From Bacteroidales bacterium UBA5621 (GTDB taxonomy: Bacteria > Bacteroidota > Bacteroidia > Bacteroidales > VadinHA17): DNA of 55,318 nucleotides. Location: positions 1 to 55,318 of the forward strand of contig DIKJ01000031.1 of assembly GCA_002424525.1 (NCBI GenBank), given 5' to 3'. The notes under the pieces were generated by a model. That model had not been told where the DNA came from. It saw nothing but the letters and a program-made list of their open reading frames with translations, and searched no databases. Both the position numbers and the translations under genes were made by a program. Shown here one piece after another: positions 8,614 to 17,874 of the stretch; position 1 is the first letter of the stretch; the number at the start of each line of letters is the position of its first letter.

Positions 8614-9795
8614 ATGATTTTCAAGTCTCACCTCCTGATACTCCTTCTATCGTCACTGCTTGTTTTTTCAGCCTGCCGCGATGGCGAACAAGCAGGCAGT
8701 TTGAACCTGTTAAGCCATGAAGGTTTCGACACTATAATTAACAACAGGAAGGTTCAGTTATTTACCCTAAGAAATTCTTCAGGTTGTGTTGCACAGTTTA
8801 CAAATTTTGGAGCAAGATGGATTTCGATGTGGGTTCCTGGCAGGAATGGCAAACTGACAGATGTTTTACTTGGATTCAATAATCTGGAGGATTACATTTC
8901 AGCAGGAGAACCGTATCATGGTGCAATTGTGGGGAGGATATGCGGAAGGATCGATGATGCAGAGTTTTTCCTCGATGGTAAGAAATACATACTTGCAGGC
9001 AACGATCTTTTTGGTGTACCGGTAAAAAACCATCTGCATGGGGGAATTAATGGATTCCATATACAGGTTTGGGAATCGAAAACTTTTGTAAACAAGTCAG
9101 GTGAACAGGGGATCATCTTTAGCTATTTCTCACCTGACGGCGAAGAGGGATTCCCCGGGAACCTTAATGTTGAGGTACATTATACATTATCAGGGAGAAA
9201 TGAACTAATAATAGAATATCGGGCAGTCTCAGATGAAACAACTATTGTTAATCTTACCAACCATGCTTATTTTAATCTGAACGGTGAAGGAAACAACAAC
9301 ATCCTTAACCACATGATGAAGGTTAATTCAAATAAATATATTGAATGTGATCGTCAACTGATACCTACAGGCAAACTTATACATGTCAGAAGATCTCCTC
9401 TCGATTACAGTAAGTATAAGGAAATGGGAGAATGTATTAATACAGATCATGATCAGATATTTAAAGGTAAAGGGTATGCGGCTGCCATGGTTATTAAAGA
9501 AGAAAACTCAAGGAAATTGAAAAAAATGGCATCTGCATATTCGACCGAATCTGGTATTAAGATGGACCTCTATTCTGATAAACCCAGTATACAACTTTAC
9601 AATGCCTGGCTGTTTGATGGAACTGACATCGGCAAAAGCGGCAGACCTTATTTATTTTCCGGAGGTTTTGTAATGGAAGCCCAGGGCTATCCGGATGCAC
9701 CAAATCATTTGAACTTCCCCTCCATTACAATCCGTCCCGATGAGGTTTATAGTCATAAAGATATTTATCGGTTTTCACTAACATTCAAAAAATAG
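8614..9795 (+). CDS. Aldose 1-epimerase-like lipoprotein (GalM family)
   Basis: A 393-residue mutarotase-family protein exported as a lipoprotein (VFSAC, Cys21). It would interconvert alpha and beta anomers of sugars released by the neighbouring hydrolases. Conserved features are LHGGINGFHIQVWE (His142), NLTNHAYFNLNGEG (His217) and the catalytic Glu355 in MEAQGYPDAPNH. The usual GRYANRI segment near residue 107 is instead GRICGRI, so the Asn normally found there is missing; the same motif is intact in the second copy at 41019. The gene sits tightly between GH-A paralogues (11 bases before, 4 bases after), marking co-expression. Family is certain; altered activity or substrate is possible because of the motif change. 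Confidence 0.92.
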   Translation: MIFKSHLLILLLSSLLVFSACRDGEQAGSLNLLSHEGFDTIINNRKVQLFTLRNSSGCVAQFTNFGARWISMWVPGRNGKLTDVLLGFNNLEDYISAGEPYHGAIVGRICGRIDDAEFFLDGKKYILAGNDLFGVPVKNHLHGGINGFHIQVWESKTFVNKSGEQGIIFSYFSPDGEEGFPGNLNVEVHYTLSGRNELIIEYRAVSDETTIVNLTNHAYFNLNGEGNNNILNHMMKVNSNKYIECDRQLIPTGKLIHVRRSPLDYSKYKEMGECINTDHDQIFKGKGYAAAMVIKEENSRKLKKMASAYSTESGIKMDLYSDKPSIQLYNAWLFDGTDIGKSGRPYLFSGGFVMEAQGYPDAPNHLNFPSITIRPDEVYSHKDIYRFSLTFKK

Positions 9796-9799
9796 TAGT

Positions 9800-10900
9800 A
9801 TGAAGAACAAACAAAATCTGTTGCCAAACTTAATCCTTTTATTCTTCTTCCTTTTTACGATCTCTTTGCAAGCACAAAGGACCGGAATAAAATGGAGTAC
9901 AGACAGAGCCTGGAATTGGTATAACAGCAATCCGTGGATATGCGGATTTAACTATATTCCTGCCAATGCAATTAATTATACGGCAATGTGGGAAAAATCA
10001 GGCTTTTCCCCTGATGTGATTGACAAAGAGCTTGCTCTTGCAGCCGCAACTGGCTTTAATGCTGTGCGAGTTGTACTACAATTTATTGTGTGGGAGGATG
10101 ACCCCATGTATTTCAAGGATGTATTTGCGAAGTTTCTTTCCATTTGTAAGAAGCATGGTTTAGAAGTGATGCCAGCCCTTTTTGATGACTGTGCATTTGG
10201 CATCAATATAGATCCAAGCCTGGGCAAGCAACCAGAACCTCTTGCCGGGTGGTATGCATGGGCATGGTCGCCAAGCCCTGGCCGTACAATGGCGGCAGAC
10301 TCGACCACATGGTTCAGGCTCGAGAAATATGTAAAAGATATAATAGGGACATTTAAAAAAAATAGTGTTATTATGGCCTGGGACCTTTATAATGAACCAA
10401 GAAATACTTCACTGCCTCTGGTCAGAAAGGTTTTTAAATGGGCACGTGAGATAAACCCTACACAGCCTCTTACCGTTTGCATTTTTGGAAACAGAGAACT
10501 GCAGGATGCCATTGTGGAAAACTCTGATATCATCACATTTCATAACTATTCCCCCCGGGAACCAGTGGAAAAAACCATTCAGGATTTGAAGAAGCATCAG
10601 CGTCCCATTATCTGCACAGAATGGCTTAACCGTCCTAGGGGATCGATAGTAGAAGAAATACTTCCATTATTCTTTGAGGAAAATATAGGATGTTTTCACT
10701 GGGGCCTGGTAAATGGCAAGACCCAGACCGACCTGCCGTGGGGCCACAGACCGGGAGATATGCCATACAGGGGGATATGGCAGCACGACCTTTACACTTC
10801 AGATTTCAAAATGTATAGCTCGTATGAAATTCAGTTATTCAAAAACTACATTTCAAAGTCAAAAACCAGGCAGATACCTGCCGTAAAAAAAGGAAAATGA
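9800..10900 (+). CDS. Clan GH-A glycoside hydrolase, type B paralogue 1 (secreted)
   Basis: A 366-residue barrel enzyme with a signal-peptidase-I-type leader (ending SLQAQ near residue 26) rather than a lipobox. Acid/base Glu199 is in WDLYNEPR and nucleophile Glu274 in ICTEWLNR. Type B landmarks are CGFNYIPANAINYTAMW, FFD/LFDDC, WAWSPSPG and the basic tail ISKSKTRQIPAVKKGK. It begins 4 bases after the epimerase, so it is translationally coupled or nearly so. It is closely similar to the genes at 12185 and 13377 and more distantly to type A enzymes. The different leader suggests periplasmic or released location, while type A partners are lipid-anchored. Substrate not assignable. Confidence 0.88.
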   Translation: MKNKQNLLPNLILLFFFLFTISLQAQRTGIKWSTDRAWNWYNSNPWICGFNYIPANAINYTAMWEKSGFSPDVIDKELALAAATGFNAVRVVLQFIVWEDDPMYFKDVFAKFLSICKKHGLEVMPALFDDCAFGINIDPSLGKQPEPLAGWYAWAWSPSPGRTMAADSTTWFRLEKYVKDIIGTFKKNSVIMAWDLYNEPRNTSLPLVRKVFKWAREINPTQPLTVCIFGNRELQDAIVENSDIITFHNYSPREPVEKTIQDLKKHQRPIICTEWLNRPRGSIVEEILPLFFEENIGCFHWGLVNGKTQTDLPWGHRPGDMPYRGIWQHDLYTSDFKMYSSYEIQLFKNYISKSKTRQIPAVKKGK

Positions 10901-11033
10901 TGATCTGAAGTTAAACAGGAATTTACAGGGAAGTGAAATTGCTAAGCACATATAATACATTAGAAATTAACATATTACATTATCCATTGACTAAATAACA
11001 GAATATTAAGTAACCATCTCAAATATTAGTATT

Positions 11034-12110
11034 ATGAAAATCATTAGACTCTTTTTTCTGATTACTCTGCTGGTGGCTGTTTCATGCAGCCAGTCCGGTA
11101 AAAAGCCTCCGATTAATCCTGTCTGGCCAGTGGAAAAGGCCAATGCATGGCAGGAAATGACCGGCTGGCAGAACGGTTGCAACTTTCTCCCAAGCACTGC
11201 AGTAAATGCCCTTGAAATGTGGCAGACGGATACCTTTGACCCTGTTACCATCGACCGTGAGCTTGGATGGGCGGAAGATCTTGGCTTTAATGTCATGCGC
11301 GTCTGGCTTAATAGTTTAGTCTGGAAGTCTGATCCTGAGGGCTTTAAAGGACGTATAAACGATTACCTTGCCATATCCTCGAAGCGCGGGATCGGTACAA
11401 TGTTCGTTTTCTTCTGCGACTGCTGGAATCCCGATTCAAAACCTGGTCCGCAACCGGAACCACTGCCAGGAGTTCATAATTCACAATGGGCTCAGGATCC
11501 TAGTTGCGATCTGAGAACAGACACAGCATCGCTATATACATGGCTGGAAGAATATGTGAAAGATATTATAGGCACTTTCAAAGATGACCCCCGGGTTTTA
11601 ATATGGGATCTCTACAATGAGCCAGGAGCCAGCCGTCATGGCAATGAGTCGCTTCCGCTGATGAAAAATATTTTCAGGTGGGCAAGGGAAATTAATCCTT
11701 CACAACCTCTTACTGTTGGGATCTATAATCTGAGGTTACATGATATTAACGCTTATTCGATTGCCAACTCCGATGTTATTTCTTATCATAATTACAATGA
11801 CGTTCCACAGCACAGCATTTATATTAATCTGTTGAAGCTTTACGGGCGACCTCTGATTTGTACTGAATGGATGGCCCGTCATTTCAACAGCAAGTTTCAA
11901 AATATTTTGCCGATGCTGAAAAGAGAAAATGTTGGCTCAATGAACTGGGGTCTTGTTGCCGGTAAAAGCAATACGATTTACAAATGGGGTGAGCCCATTC
12001 CAGACGGAAGCGAACCAGAACCATGGTTCCATGATATTCTCAGACCTGATGGAACACCGTTCGATCAGATTGAGATCGACACAATAAAAGCCGTAAACAG
12101 AAGGGAATGA
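11034..12110 (+). CDS. Clan GH-A glycoside hydrolase, type A paralogue 2 (lipoprotein)
   Basis: A 358-residue lipoprotein (VAVSC, Cys18) very similar along its length to the type A gene at 7484: shared blocks include NALEMWQ, TIDRELG, FFCDCWNPDSKPGPQPEP, HNSQW and DGTPFDQ. Acid/base Glu196 lies in WDLYNEPG and nucleophile Glu278 in ICTEWMAR. The spacer before it (133 bases, AT-rich) is the longest in this cluster and could hold an internal promoter, though I found no clear consensus. A copy-specific loop near residues 200-206 (GASRHGN) differs from paralogue 1. Duplication followed by divergence is the simplest origin. Fold and catalytic glutamates are secure, substrate is not. Confidence 0.88.
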   Translation: MKIIRLFFLITLLVAVSCSQSGKKPPINPVWPVEKANAWQEMTGWQNGCNFLPSTAVNALEMWQTDTFDPVTIDRELGWAEDLGFNVMRVWLNSLVWKSDPEGFKGRINDYLAISSKRGIGTMFVFFCDCWNPDSKPGPQPEPLPGVHNSQWAQDPSCDLRTDTASLYTWLEEYVKDIIGTFKDDPRVLIWDLYNEPGASRHGNESLPLMKNIFRWAREINPSQPLTVGIYNLRLHDINAYSIANSDVISYHNYNDVPQHSIYINLLKLYGRPLICTEWMARHFNSKFQNILPMLKRENVGSMNWGLVAGKSNTIYKWGEPIPDGSEPEPWFHDILRPDGTPFDQIEIDTIKAVNRRE

Positions 12111-12184
12111 ATCCGAAACGAACACACCTCCCGATTACCTGCTATTTATTATATGGTTTAAAGCTTTCATCACGATAATCAAAT

Positions 12185-13294
12185 ATGGATAAAATAAGAA
12201 ACAAAATCAGTCTTTCACGGTACTTACTCCTGCTGCTGATGCTCCCTGCCTGGTTCCAGCTTCAGGCCCAGAAGACCGGAGTACAATGGAGTACAGAAAA
12301 GGCATGGAACTGGTATAAAAGCAATCCATGGATATGCGGATTCAATTATATACCAGCCAGTGCTATAAATTACACAGCCATGTGGGACAAGACAGGGTTT
12401 ACTGCTGATGAAATCGACAGGGAGCTTGCTCTTGCGGCGACAACAGGTTTTAATGCTGTCAGGGTTGTTCTTCAGTTTGTGGTATGGGAAGATAATCCCG
12501 TATATTTCAAAGAAGTATTTTCCAGGTTTCTTGCGATCTGCAGGAAGCATAATATGAAGGTGATGCCGGCATTCTTCGATGATTGCGTGTTTGGTGCCAA
12601 TGTCGATCCTGCTGCCGGCAGGCAGCCGGAGCCGCTGGAAGGATGGTATGCATGGGCCTGGTCACCAAGTCCCGGTCATAGCATGGTACTGGATACAACA
12701 ACCTATCCAAGACTTGAAAGGTATATCAGGGATATTATCGGAACCTATAGAAAGGATCCTGCAATTTTAGCGTGGGATCTTTACAATGAACCTACCAACG
12801 GAGGACTGGGTTTAAAAAGCCTTCCTCTTGTACGCCGCGTTTTTAAATGGGCCCGAGAAATAAATCCTTCACAACCCCTTACCATTGCTTTGTGGGGTGA
12901 CATTGCCGGCAAGCCTGAGTTAAACGAAATCATCCTGACAAATTCTGATATAATAACATTCCATTCGTACAATCCAAAGGAGGCGGTTGAAAAGTTGATA
13001 CATTGGCTGAAAGAGTATAACCGTCCAATTATCTGCACTGAATGGATGAAGCGACAGCAGGGCTCAAATCCTGAGAGCCTGCTGCCACTTTTCTTTAATG
13101 AAAATGTGGGTTGCATGCACTGGGGACTGGTTAACGGCAAGACCCAGACACATCTACCCTCGCGTTACCGGCCGGGAGACATGCCCTACAGAGGCATATG
13201 GCAGCATGATCTGTATACCTCGGATTACAAAATGTACAGTCCGTATGAAATGCAGTTATTCAAGTCATATATTTCAAAATCAAAAACCAGATGA
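12185..13294 (+). CDS. Clan GH-A glycoside hydrolase, type B paralogue 2 (secreted)
   Basis: A 369-residue type B enzyme with a secretory leader (hydrophobic LLLLLMLPAWF, cleavage near LQAQ, residues 26-29). Acid/base Glu202 is in WDLYNEPT and nucleophile Glu286 in ICTEWMKR. It shares the WAWSPSPGHSMVLDTTTYPRLE block with the gene at 13377 almost exactly. Unlike its siblings it stops abruptly after ISKSKTR. The following 61 bases read in another frame as a protein-like tail (see separate entry), so its C-terminus may have been trimmed by a frameshift. Fold secure; function beyond retaining glycosidase is not assignable. Confidence 0.87.
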   Translation: MDKIRNKISLSRYLLLLLMLPAWFQLQAQKTGVQWSTEKAWNWYKSNPWICGFNYIPASAINYTAMWDKTGFTADEIDRELALAATTGFNAVRVVLQFVVWEDNPVYFKEVFSRFLAICRKHNMKVMPAFFDDCVFGANVDPAAGRQPEPLEGWYAWAWSPSPGHSMVLDTTTYPRLERYIRDIIGTYRKDPAILAWDLYNEPTNGGLGLKSLPLVRRVFKWAREINPSQPLTIALWGDIAGKPELNEIILTNSDIITFHSYNPKEAVEKLIHWLKEYNRPIICTEWMKRQQGSNPESLLPLFFNENVGCMHWGLVNGKTQTHLPSRYRPGDMPYRGIWQHDLYTSDYKMYSPYEMQLFKSYISKSKTR

Positions 13295-13355
13295 CCTGTT
13301 CCTGAGGGACATTGAACGCCATGTTGAGGTGTATAAAGAGCAATTATTAAGTTAA
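13295..13355 (+). other. Possible frameshifted C-terminal remnant of the 12185 gene
   Basis: Directly after the TGA of the 12185 gene, a shifted frame reads DLFLRDIERHVEVYKEQLLS and then TAA at 13353-13355. This looks like an amphipathic helix rather than random spacer, and sibling type B genes do extend past the ISKSKT point (a short basic tail at 9800, a linker plus GH43 domain at 13377). It could be the relic of a lost C-terminal segment. It could also be chance, since only about 20 codons are involved. Confidence 0.3.
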
Positions 13356-13376
13356 CAATATCTAAAAACTTCCATT

Positions 13377-15389
13377 ATGAAAAACAACACAAGGATTTTA
13401 CGACACTGCAGTATAGTACTGACACTTTTCATAGCGGCTGCAGCTATGGCTCAGAAGCCTGCAGAGCAATGGAGCACTGACAAAGCGTGGAAATGGTATA
13501 ACGATAATCCATGGATATGCGGATTTAACTATATACCTGCAAATGCAATCAACTATACAGCCATGTGGGACAAAACAAGTTTTTCTCCTGAAATGATTGA
13601 AAGGGAGCTTGCCCTTGCTGCGACGACAGGATTCAATGCGGTAAGAGTGGTCCTTCAGTTTATCGTCTGGGAAGAAGACCCAAAGTATTTCAAAGATACC
13701 TTCACGAGATTCCTTTCTATCTGCGCCAGGCATAATATTAAAGTTATGCCGACTTTCTTTGATGATTGTGTATTTGGAACAAATAAAGATCCCAATTTGG
13801 GGAAGCAACCGGAGCCTTTTATCGGTTGGTACGCATGGGCCTGGTCACCCAGTCCCGGCCATAGCATGGTGCTGGATACAACCACATACCCCAGACTCGA
13901 AAAGTATGTAAAGGATATTATTGGAACATACAAAAATGACCCCTCCATTTTAACCTGGGACTTATATAATGAACCTACAAACAGTGGACTTGGCAGTAGA
14001 AGCTTACCTCTTGTCAGACAGGTTTTTAAATGGGCTCGCGAAATAAATCCCTCGCAACCTGTAACGATAGGCTATTGGAACAATAATCAGGAATTAAACG
14101 ATATCATTTTTGAGAATTCGGATATTATTACTTTCCATTCCTATTCTCCAAAAGAAGTTGTTGAAAAACTGATACAGACTCTTAATCAGCAAAAACGTCC
14201 CCTTGTTTGCACGGAATGGCTGAACCGACCCAGGGGGTCAACTGTTGAAGGCATATTACCATTATTCTTTTCTGAGAATATCGGCTGTTTCCACTGGGGC
14301 CTGGTAAATGGGAAAACACAAACAGACCTTCCCTGGGGGCACAGACCTGGTGACGGTCCTTATCACGGTATATGGCAACATGATCTGTACACTTCAGATC
14401 TACAGAAGTACAGCCCATACGAAATAGAACTGTTTAGATCATTTATTTCAAAATCGAAAACTAAACAATCAGCGGTAGAAACTAAGCAAAAGCCGGAGAA
14501 AATGCCGACAATCGAACCTTTATTTGATCATGCGCTTCGTGATCCGTCCATCTGTATTGGCCCGGATGGAACATATTATTTAACAGGGACCACGGCAAAC
14601 AATCCTGCTGGCAGTAATGACACAACCGGTTGGTGGTATTTTAACGAAGGGATCCGCATCTGGAAAAGCAAAGATCTCAGGGAGTGGGAGCCGCTGGGGT
14701 TGGTATGGGCGCTGGACAAAGACGCCACCTGGGCCAGGGAGTTTAAAACCTTTCGTGGAGCCAGGAGGAGAGCTCTATGGGCACCCGAGATTTTCTACAT
14801 GAAAGGGACCTTCTGGCTGACTTACTCAATGAACTATCGTGGTTGCGGCTTGCTAAGGAGCATAACAGGTAAGCCGGAGGGCCCTTACGTTGATATTAAG
14901 ACTGATGGTCAATTAACTGATAATATTGATGCATCACTGTTTCAGGATGATGATGGAAAGATCTACTTCCTGTATCAGAATGGTATGATCGCGAGAATGA
15001 ATGATAATATGACCGGGCTGGCGGAAGAACCACGTCTTCTAAAACCCTCCAACCATGAGGATGTCGGTTTTGAGGGTGCATTTCTAACCAAATACAACGG
15101 CAGGTATGTTCTCTTGTGCGCCGAGTCCAATGAACTGGATGGCAGCAGATCTTATGATTGCATGGCAGCCGTAGCAGACAACATCTATGGGCCCTATAGT
15201 GAAAGATACCTCGCGATTCCGCATGCAGGTCATAACATGTTATTCAAGACCCGTGAAGGGAAATGGATGAGCACATTTTTCGGAAGCGATAACAGGGCAG
15301 CCTTCAGGGAGAAACCAGGCATCCTTCCGATCGAATTCAATGACAACGGACGGTTTAGACCATTAATGAATACTTCTTTGTATGACTGA
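13377..15389 (+). CDS. Fusion of type B GH-A hydrolase and GH43-like propeller
   Basis: A 670-residue two-domain secreted enzyme. Residues 1-24 are a signal peptide (AAAAMAQ). Residues about 25-360 are a type B GH-A barrel with acid/base Glu199 (DLYNEPT) and nucleophile Glu280 (VCTEWLNR). A charged linker (about 361-378) leads to a five-bladed GH43-like propeller from residue 376 on, with Asp389 in LRDPSICI as general base, WAPEIFY, Asp518 in NIDASLF as pKa modulator and Glu566 in GFEGAF as general acid, plus AGHNMLF. All residues for both activities are present. The joint use of a retaining barrel and an inverting propeller suggests sequential cleavage of one substrate. It follows the stand-alone type B gene by 82 bases, so it may have arisen by recombination with a GH43 gene. 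Confidence 0.9.
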   Translation: MKNNTRILRHCSIVLTLFIAAAAMAQKPAEQWSTDKAWKWYNDNPWICGFNYIPANAINYTAMWDKTSFSPEMIERELALAATTGFNAVRVVLQFIVWEEDPKYFKDTFTRFLSICARHNIKVMPTFFDDCVFGTNKDPNLGKQPEPFIGWYAWAWSPSPGHSMVLDTTTYPRLEKYVKDIIGTYKNDPSILTWDLYNEPTNSGLGSRSLPLVRQVFKWAREINPSQPVTIGYWNNNQELNDIIFENSDIITFHSYSPKEVVEKLIQTLNQQKRPLVCTEWLNRPRGSTVEGILPLFFSENIGCFHWGLVNGKTQTDLPWGHRPGDGPYHGIWQHDLYTSDLQKYSPYEIELFRSFISKSKTKQSAVETKQKPEKMPTIEPLFDHALRDPSICIGPDGTYYLTGTTANNPAGSNDTTGWWYFNEGIRIWKSKDLREWEPLGLVWALDKDATWAREFKTFRGARRRALWAPEIFYMKGTFWLTYSMNYRGCGLLRSITGKPEGPYVDIKTDGQLTDNIDASLFQDDDGKIYFLYQNGMIARMNDNMTGLAEEPRLLKPSNHEDVGFEGAFLTKYNGRYVLLCAESNELDGSRSYDCMAAVADNIYGPYSERYLAIPHAGHNMLFKTREGKWMSTFFGSDNRAAFREKPGILPIEFNDNGRFRPLMNTSLYD

Positions 15390-15461
15390 AACGCTGAATG
15401 AAATATCTTCTTTTTCGTCAATATTTTAACAAACATAATATTTTACAATAGAATAAATCAA

Positions 15462-17786
15462 ATGAAAAAACTACATTATTTGGCCGTTGCTGCAGGTTTT
15501 ATTTGCTTGGTTAAAATGAATACAAATGCACAGGACTGGAAGCCTGTACAGGGGAATATTATGACACCATGGGCTGCCACCGTGACCCCGGATAATGTAT
15601 GGCAGGAATATCCTCGTCCCCAGATGGTAAGAAAAGAATGGTTAAACCTGAACGGACTGTGGGACTTTGCCATCGTTTTTGGAAGAAACAATCTACCTTC
15701 ACAACGGTACAACCGAAAGATATTGGTGCCATTTTGTGTTGAATCGGCTCTTTCAGGAGTTAAGGAGACGGTAACAGGCAGTCAGGAAATGTTGTACAGA
15801 CGTTTTTTCAAAATCCCGGATAGCTGGAAAGGGAAACGCATTCTTTTACATTTTCAGGCTGTTGACTATTTTACACGAGTGTGGGTTGACGGGAAATTTG
15901 TTGGGGAGCACAAGGGCGGATATGATGCTTTCCAGTTTGATGTCACTGACGCTCTTAACTCAGCAGAAAGTCATGAATTAAGTCTGGTTGTATGGGATCC
16001 GTCAAATACAGGAACTCAGCCCAATGGCAAGCAAACCCTGATTGGTTTATCCAAGGGCCGGTATACCCCTTCAAGCGGAATTTATCACACTGTGTGGATC
16101 GAACCGGTTGAGGAGGTCTCTATCAAAAGATTAAAAATCCTGCCTGATATAGATCTGGAAACACTCACTGTCGAAGCAGCACTTAAAGGCTGGGGGAATA
16201 ATCATATTATAAAAGTTCAGGCTTTCGATCAGGGTATTGAGATCGGCTCAGGAGAGAGTACTCCCGACAAACCTGTTACCCTAAAGATCAATAATCCGAA
16301 ATTATGGAGCCCCGATTCTCCTTTCCTGTATGATCTTAAGGTGAGCCTGTTCCATGGCGGCACAAAGGTCGATGAAGTGGAAAGCTATTTCGGCATGCGT
16401 AAAATATCAATGGCCCGTGATCAATCAGGCTTCATGAGGATCCGACTCAATAATAAGGAGATCTTCCAGTTTGGGCCTCTTGACCAGGGTTACTGGCCTG
16501 ATGGCCTGTTGACACCACCATCAGACGAGGCTTTGAAATTTGATGTCGAATATCTTAAGAAAATAGGTTGCAACATGGACAGAGTCCATATAAAAGTTCA
16601 GCCTGAAAGATTCTATCATTATTGTGATAAGCTGGGAATACTAGTCTGGCAGGATATGATTAGCCCGGCCTCTAATTTACTCCGGTCGGAAATAGGAGGG
16701 TCAAAGGCATGGGAAGCAGAATGGGAAAGAATTATGGATCAGCTTTACAACTATCCCTCTGTAATTCTCTGGGTTGTTTTTAATGAATCGTGGGGACAAT
16801 TTGATACTGAACGCATTACGGACTGGACAAAGAAGAAGGATCCTTCAAGGCTTGTAATAAACGCCAGCGGCTGGGTAGACAGAAACTGCGGTGACATTCG
16901 CGATTTCCACGATTATACAGTCTATCCTTCCATGGGATGGACTCCCGAAAAATACCCCAGGGCTATGGTGCTTGGGGAAGGAGGAGGACATGAGCTAGTT
17001 ATTAGAGGCCATCTCTGGACGCCTGATATTGAGATTCCTGAAAGAGTTGACAGGGCGGGCGACCTGATAAGGGAGGTTGTTACATCGAAGGAGATGCTTG
17101 ACGAGAGGTACAGCCTGTGGGTAAATAATCTTTCATCTCTCAGAAACTACGGATTAAATGCAGTCGTATATACTCAGATAAGTGATGTGGAAAATGAGCT
17201 TAACGGATGGCTTACCTACGACAGGAAGGTCAGCAAAATACCTGTTGAGAGACTGGCTGATCTGCACGGGAAACTCTATAAACCATTCCCGGGTAAGGGA
17301 AGGACCATATTGCCTCTTTCGATGAATGTACCTCAGAAATGGATGTATTCACCTGAAGAGCCTTCTGCAGACTGGTACAAAGCAGGTAGCAGAGGAAAGT
17401 GGAACAGCGGTAATGGCCCTTTCGGCATACCATTGTTGCATGCTCCTGATGTAAATACCATTTGGGAAACAAAAAGTTTATATCTTCAGAAGACTTTTAA
17501 TCTCAGTTCTGTTCCGGCAAAACTGGCTATTGTCACATATAATCATGGTCTTACAGACGTTTATATTAATGGAGAGTTTGCTATTCAGATAAATAATCTA
17601 AGACGATGGGATCCTGAAATAAAGGTGAGTGAAGTTGACCTCCCGGAGAAAGCAGCAAAGCTTCTTAAAAAAGGCATCAACCACATAGCCCTGAGGTATG
17701 AATTCGGAAGTATAATACAATCAAGCATTTACAGCCCTCAGGCACCGACATCAAACTATTTTGACCTGGGGTTAATTGCATATTAA
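15462..17786 (+). CDS. GH2-family glycoside hydrolase
   Basis: A 774-residue secreted GH2 enzyme (signal peptide cut near NTNAQ, residue 24). Order: sugar-binding jelly roll (about 45-220, ending SSGIYHTVWIEPV), Ig-like domain (about 225-325), TIM barrel (about 330-610) and a C-terminal beta-sandwich (about 640-774) with a second jelly-roll-like stretch TDVYINGEFAIQ. Acid/base is Glu442 in FNESWGQFD and nucleophile is Glu506 in VLGEGGGHEL. GH2 includes beta-galactosidases, beta-glucuronidases, beta-mannosidases and beta-L-arabinopyranosidase-like activities, and the exact one cannot be read here. The gene at 49952 on the other arm is a close paralogue with the same domain order. The sulfatase follows after 88 bases. 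Confidence 0.92.
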   Translation: MKKLHYLAVAAGFICLVKMNTNAQDWKPVQGNIMTPWAATVTPDNVWQEYPRPQMVRKEWLNLNGLWDFAIVFGRNNLPSQRYNRKILVPFCVESALSGVKETVTGSQEMLYRRFFKIPDSWKGKRILLHFQAVDYFTRVWVDGKFVGEHKGGYDAFQFDVTDALNSAESHELSLVVWDPSNTGTQPNGKQTLIGLSKGRYTPSSGIYHTVWIEPVEEVSIKRLKILPDIDLETLTVEAALKGWGNNHIIKVQAFDQGIEIGSGESTPDKPVTLKINNPKLWSPDSPFLYDLKVSLFHGGTKVDEVESYFGMRKISMARDQSGFMRIRLNNKEIFQFGPLDQGYWPDGLLTPPSDEALKFDVEYLKKIGCNMDRVHIKVQPERFYHYCDKLGILVWQDMISPASNLLRSEIGGSKAWEAEWERIMDQLYNYPSVILWVVFNESWGQFDTERITDWTKKKDPSRLVINASGWVDRNCGDIRDFHDYTVYPSMGWTPEKYPRAMVLGEGGGHELVIRGHLWTPDIEIPERVDRAGDLIREVVTSKEMLDERYSLWVNNLSSLRNYGLNAVVYTQISDVENELNGWLTYDRKVSKIPVERLADLHGKLYKPFPGKGRTILPLSMNVPQKWMYSPEEPSADWYKAGSRGKWNSGNGPFGIPLLHAPDVNTIWETKSLYLQKTFNLSSVPAKLAIVTYNHGLTDVYINGEFAIQINNLRRWDPEIKVSEVDLPEKAAKLLKKGINHIALRYEFGSIIQSSIYSPQAPTSNYFDLGLIAY

Positions 17787-17874
17787 GCAGGAATTTCGGT
17801 TACTGATTAGTATAGTATATGGCCCCAAACAGAATAACTTGAGAAAAGAAGTTACATAAGAGTTACAGAATCAT

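Noticed and set aside
13098..13355. 85-codon plus-strand frame overlapping the end of the B2 gene
   Set aside because: Most of it is a shadow of B2. Only the last 20 codons look protein-like, and these are reported as a possible frameshift remnant, not a gene.
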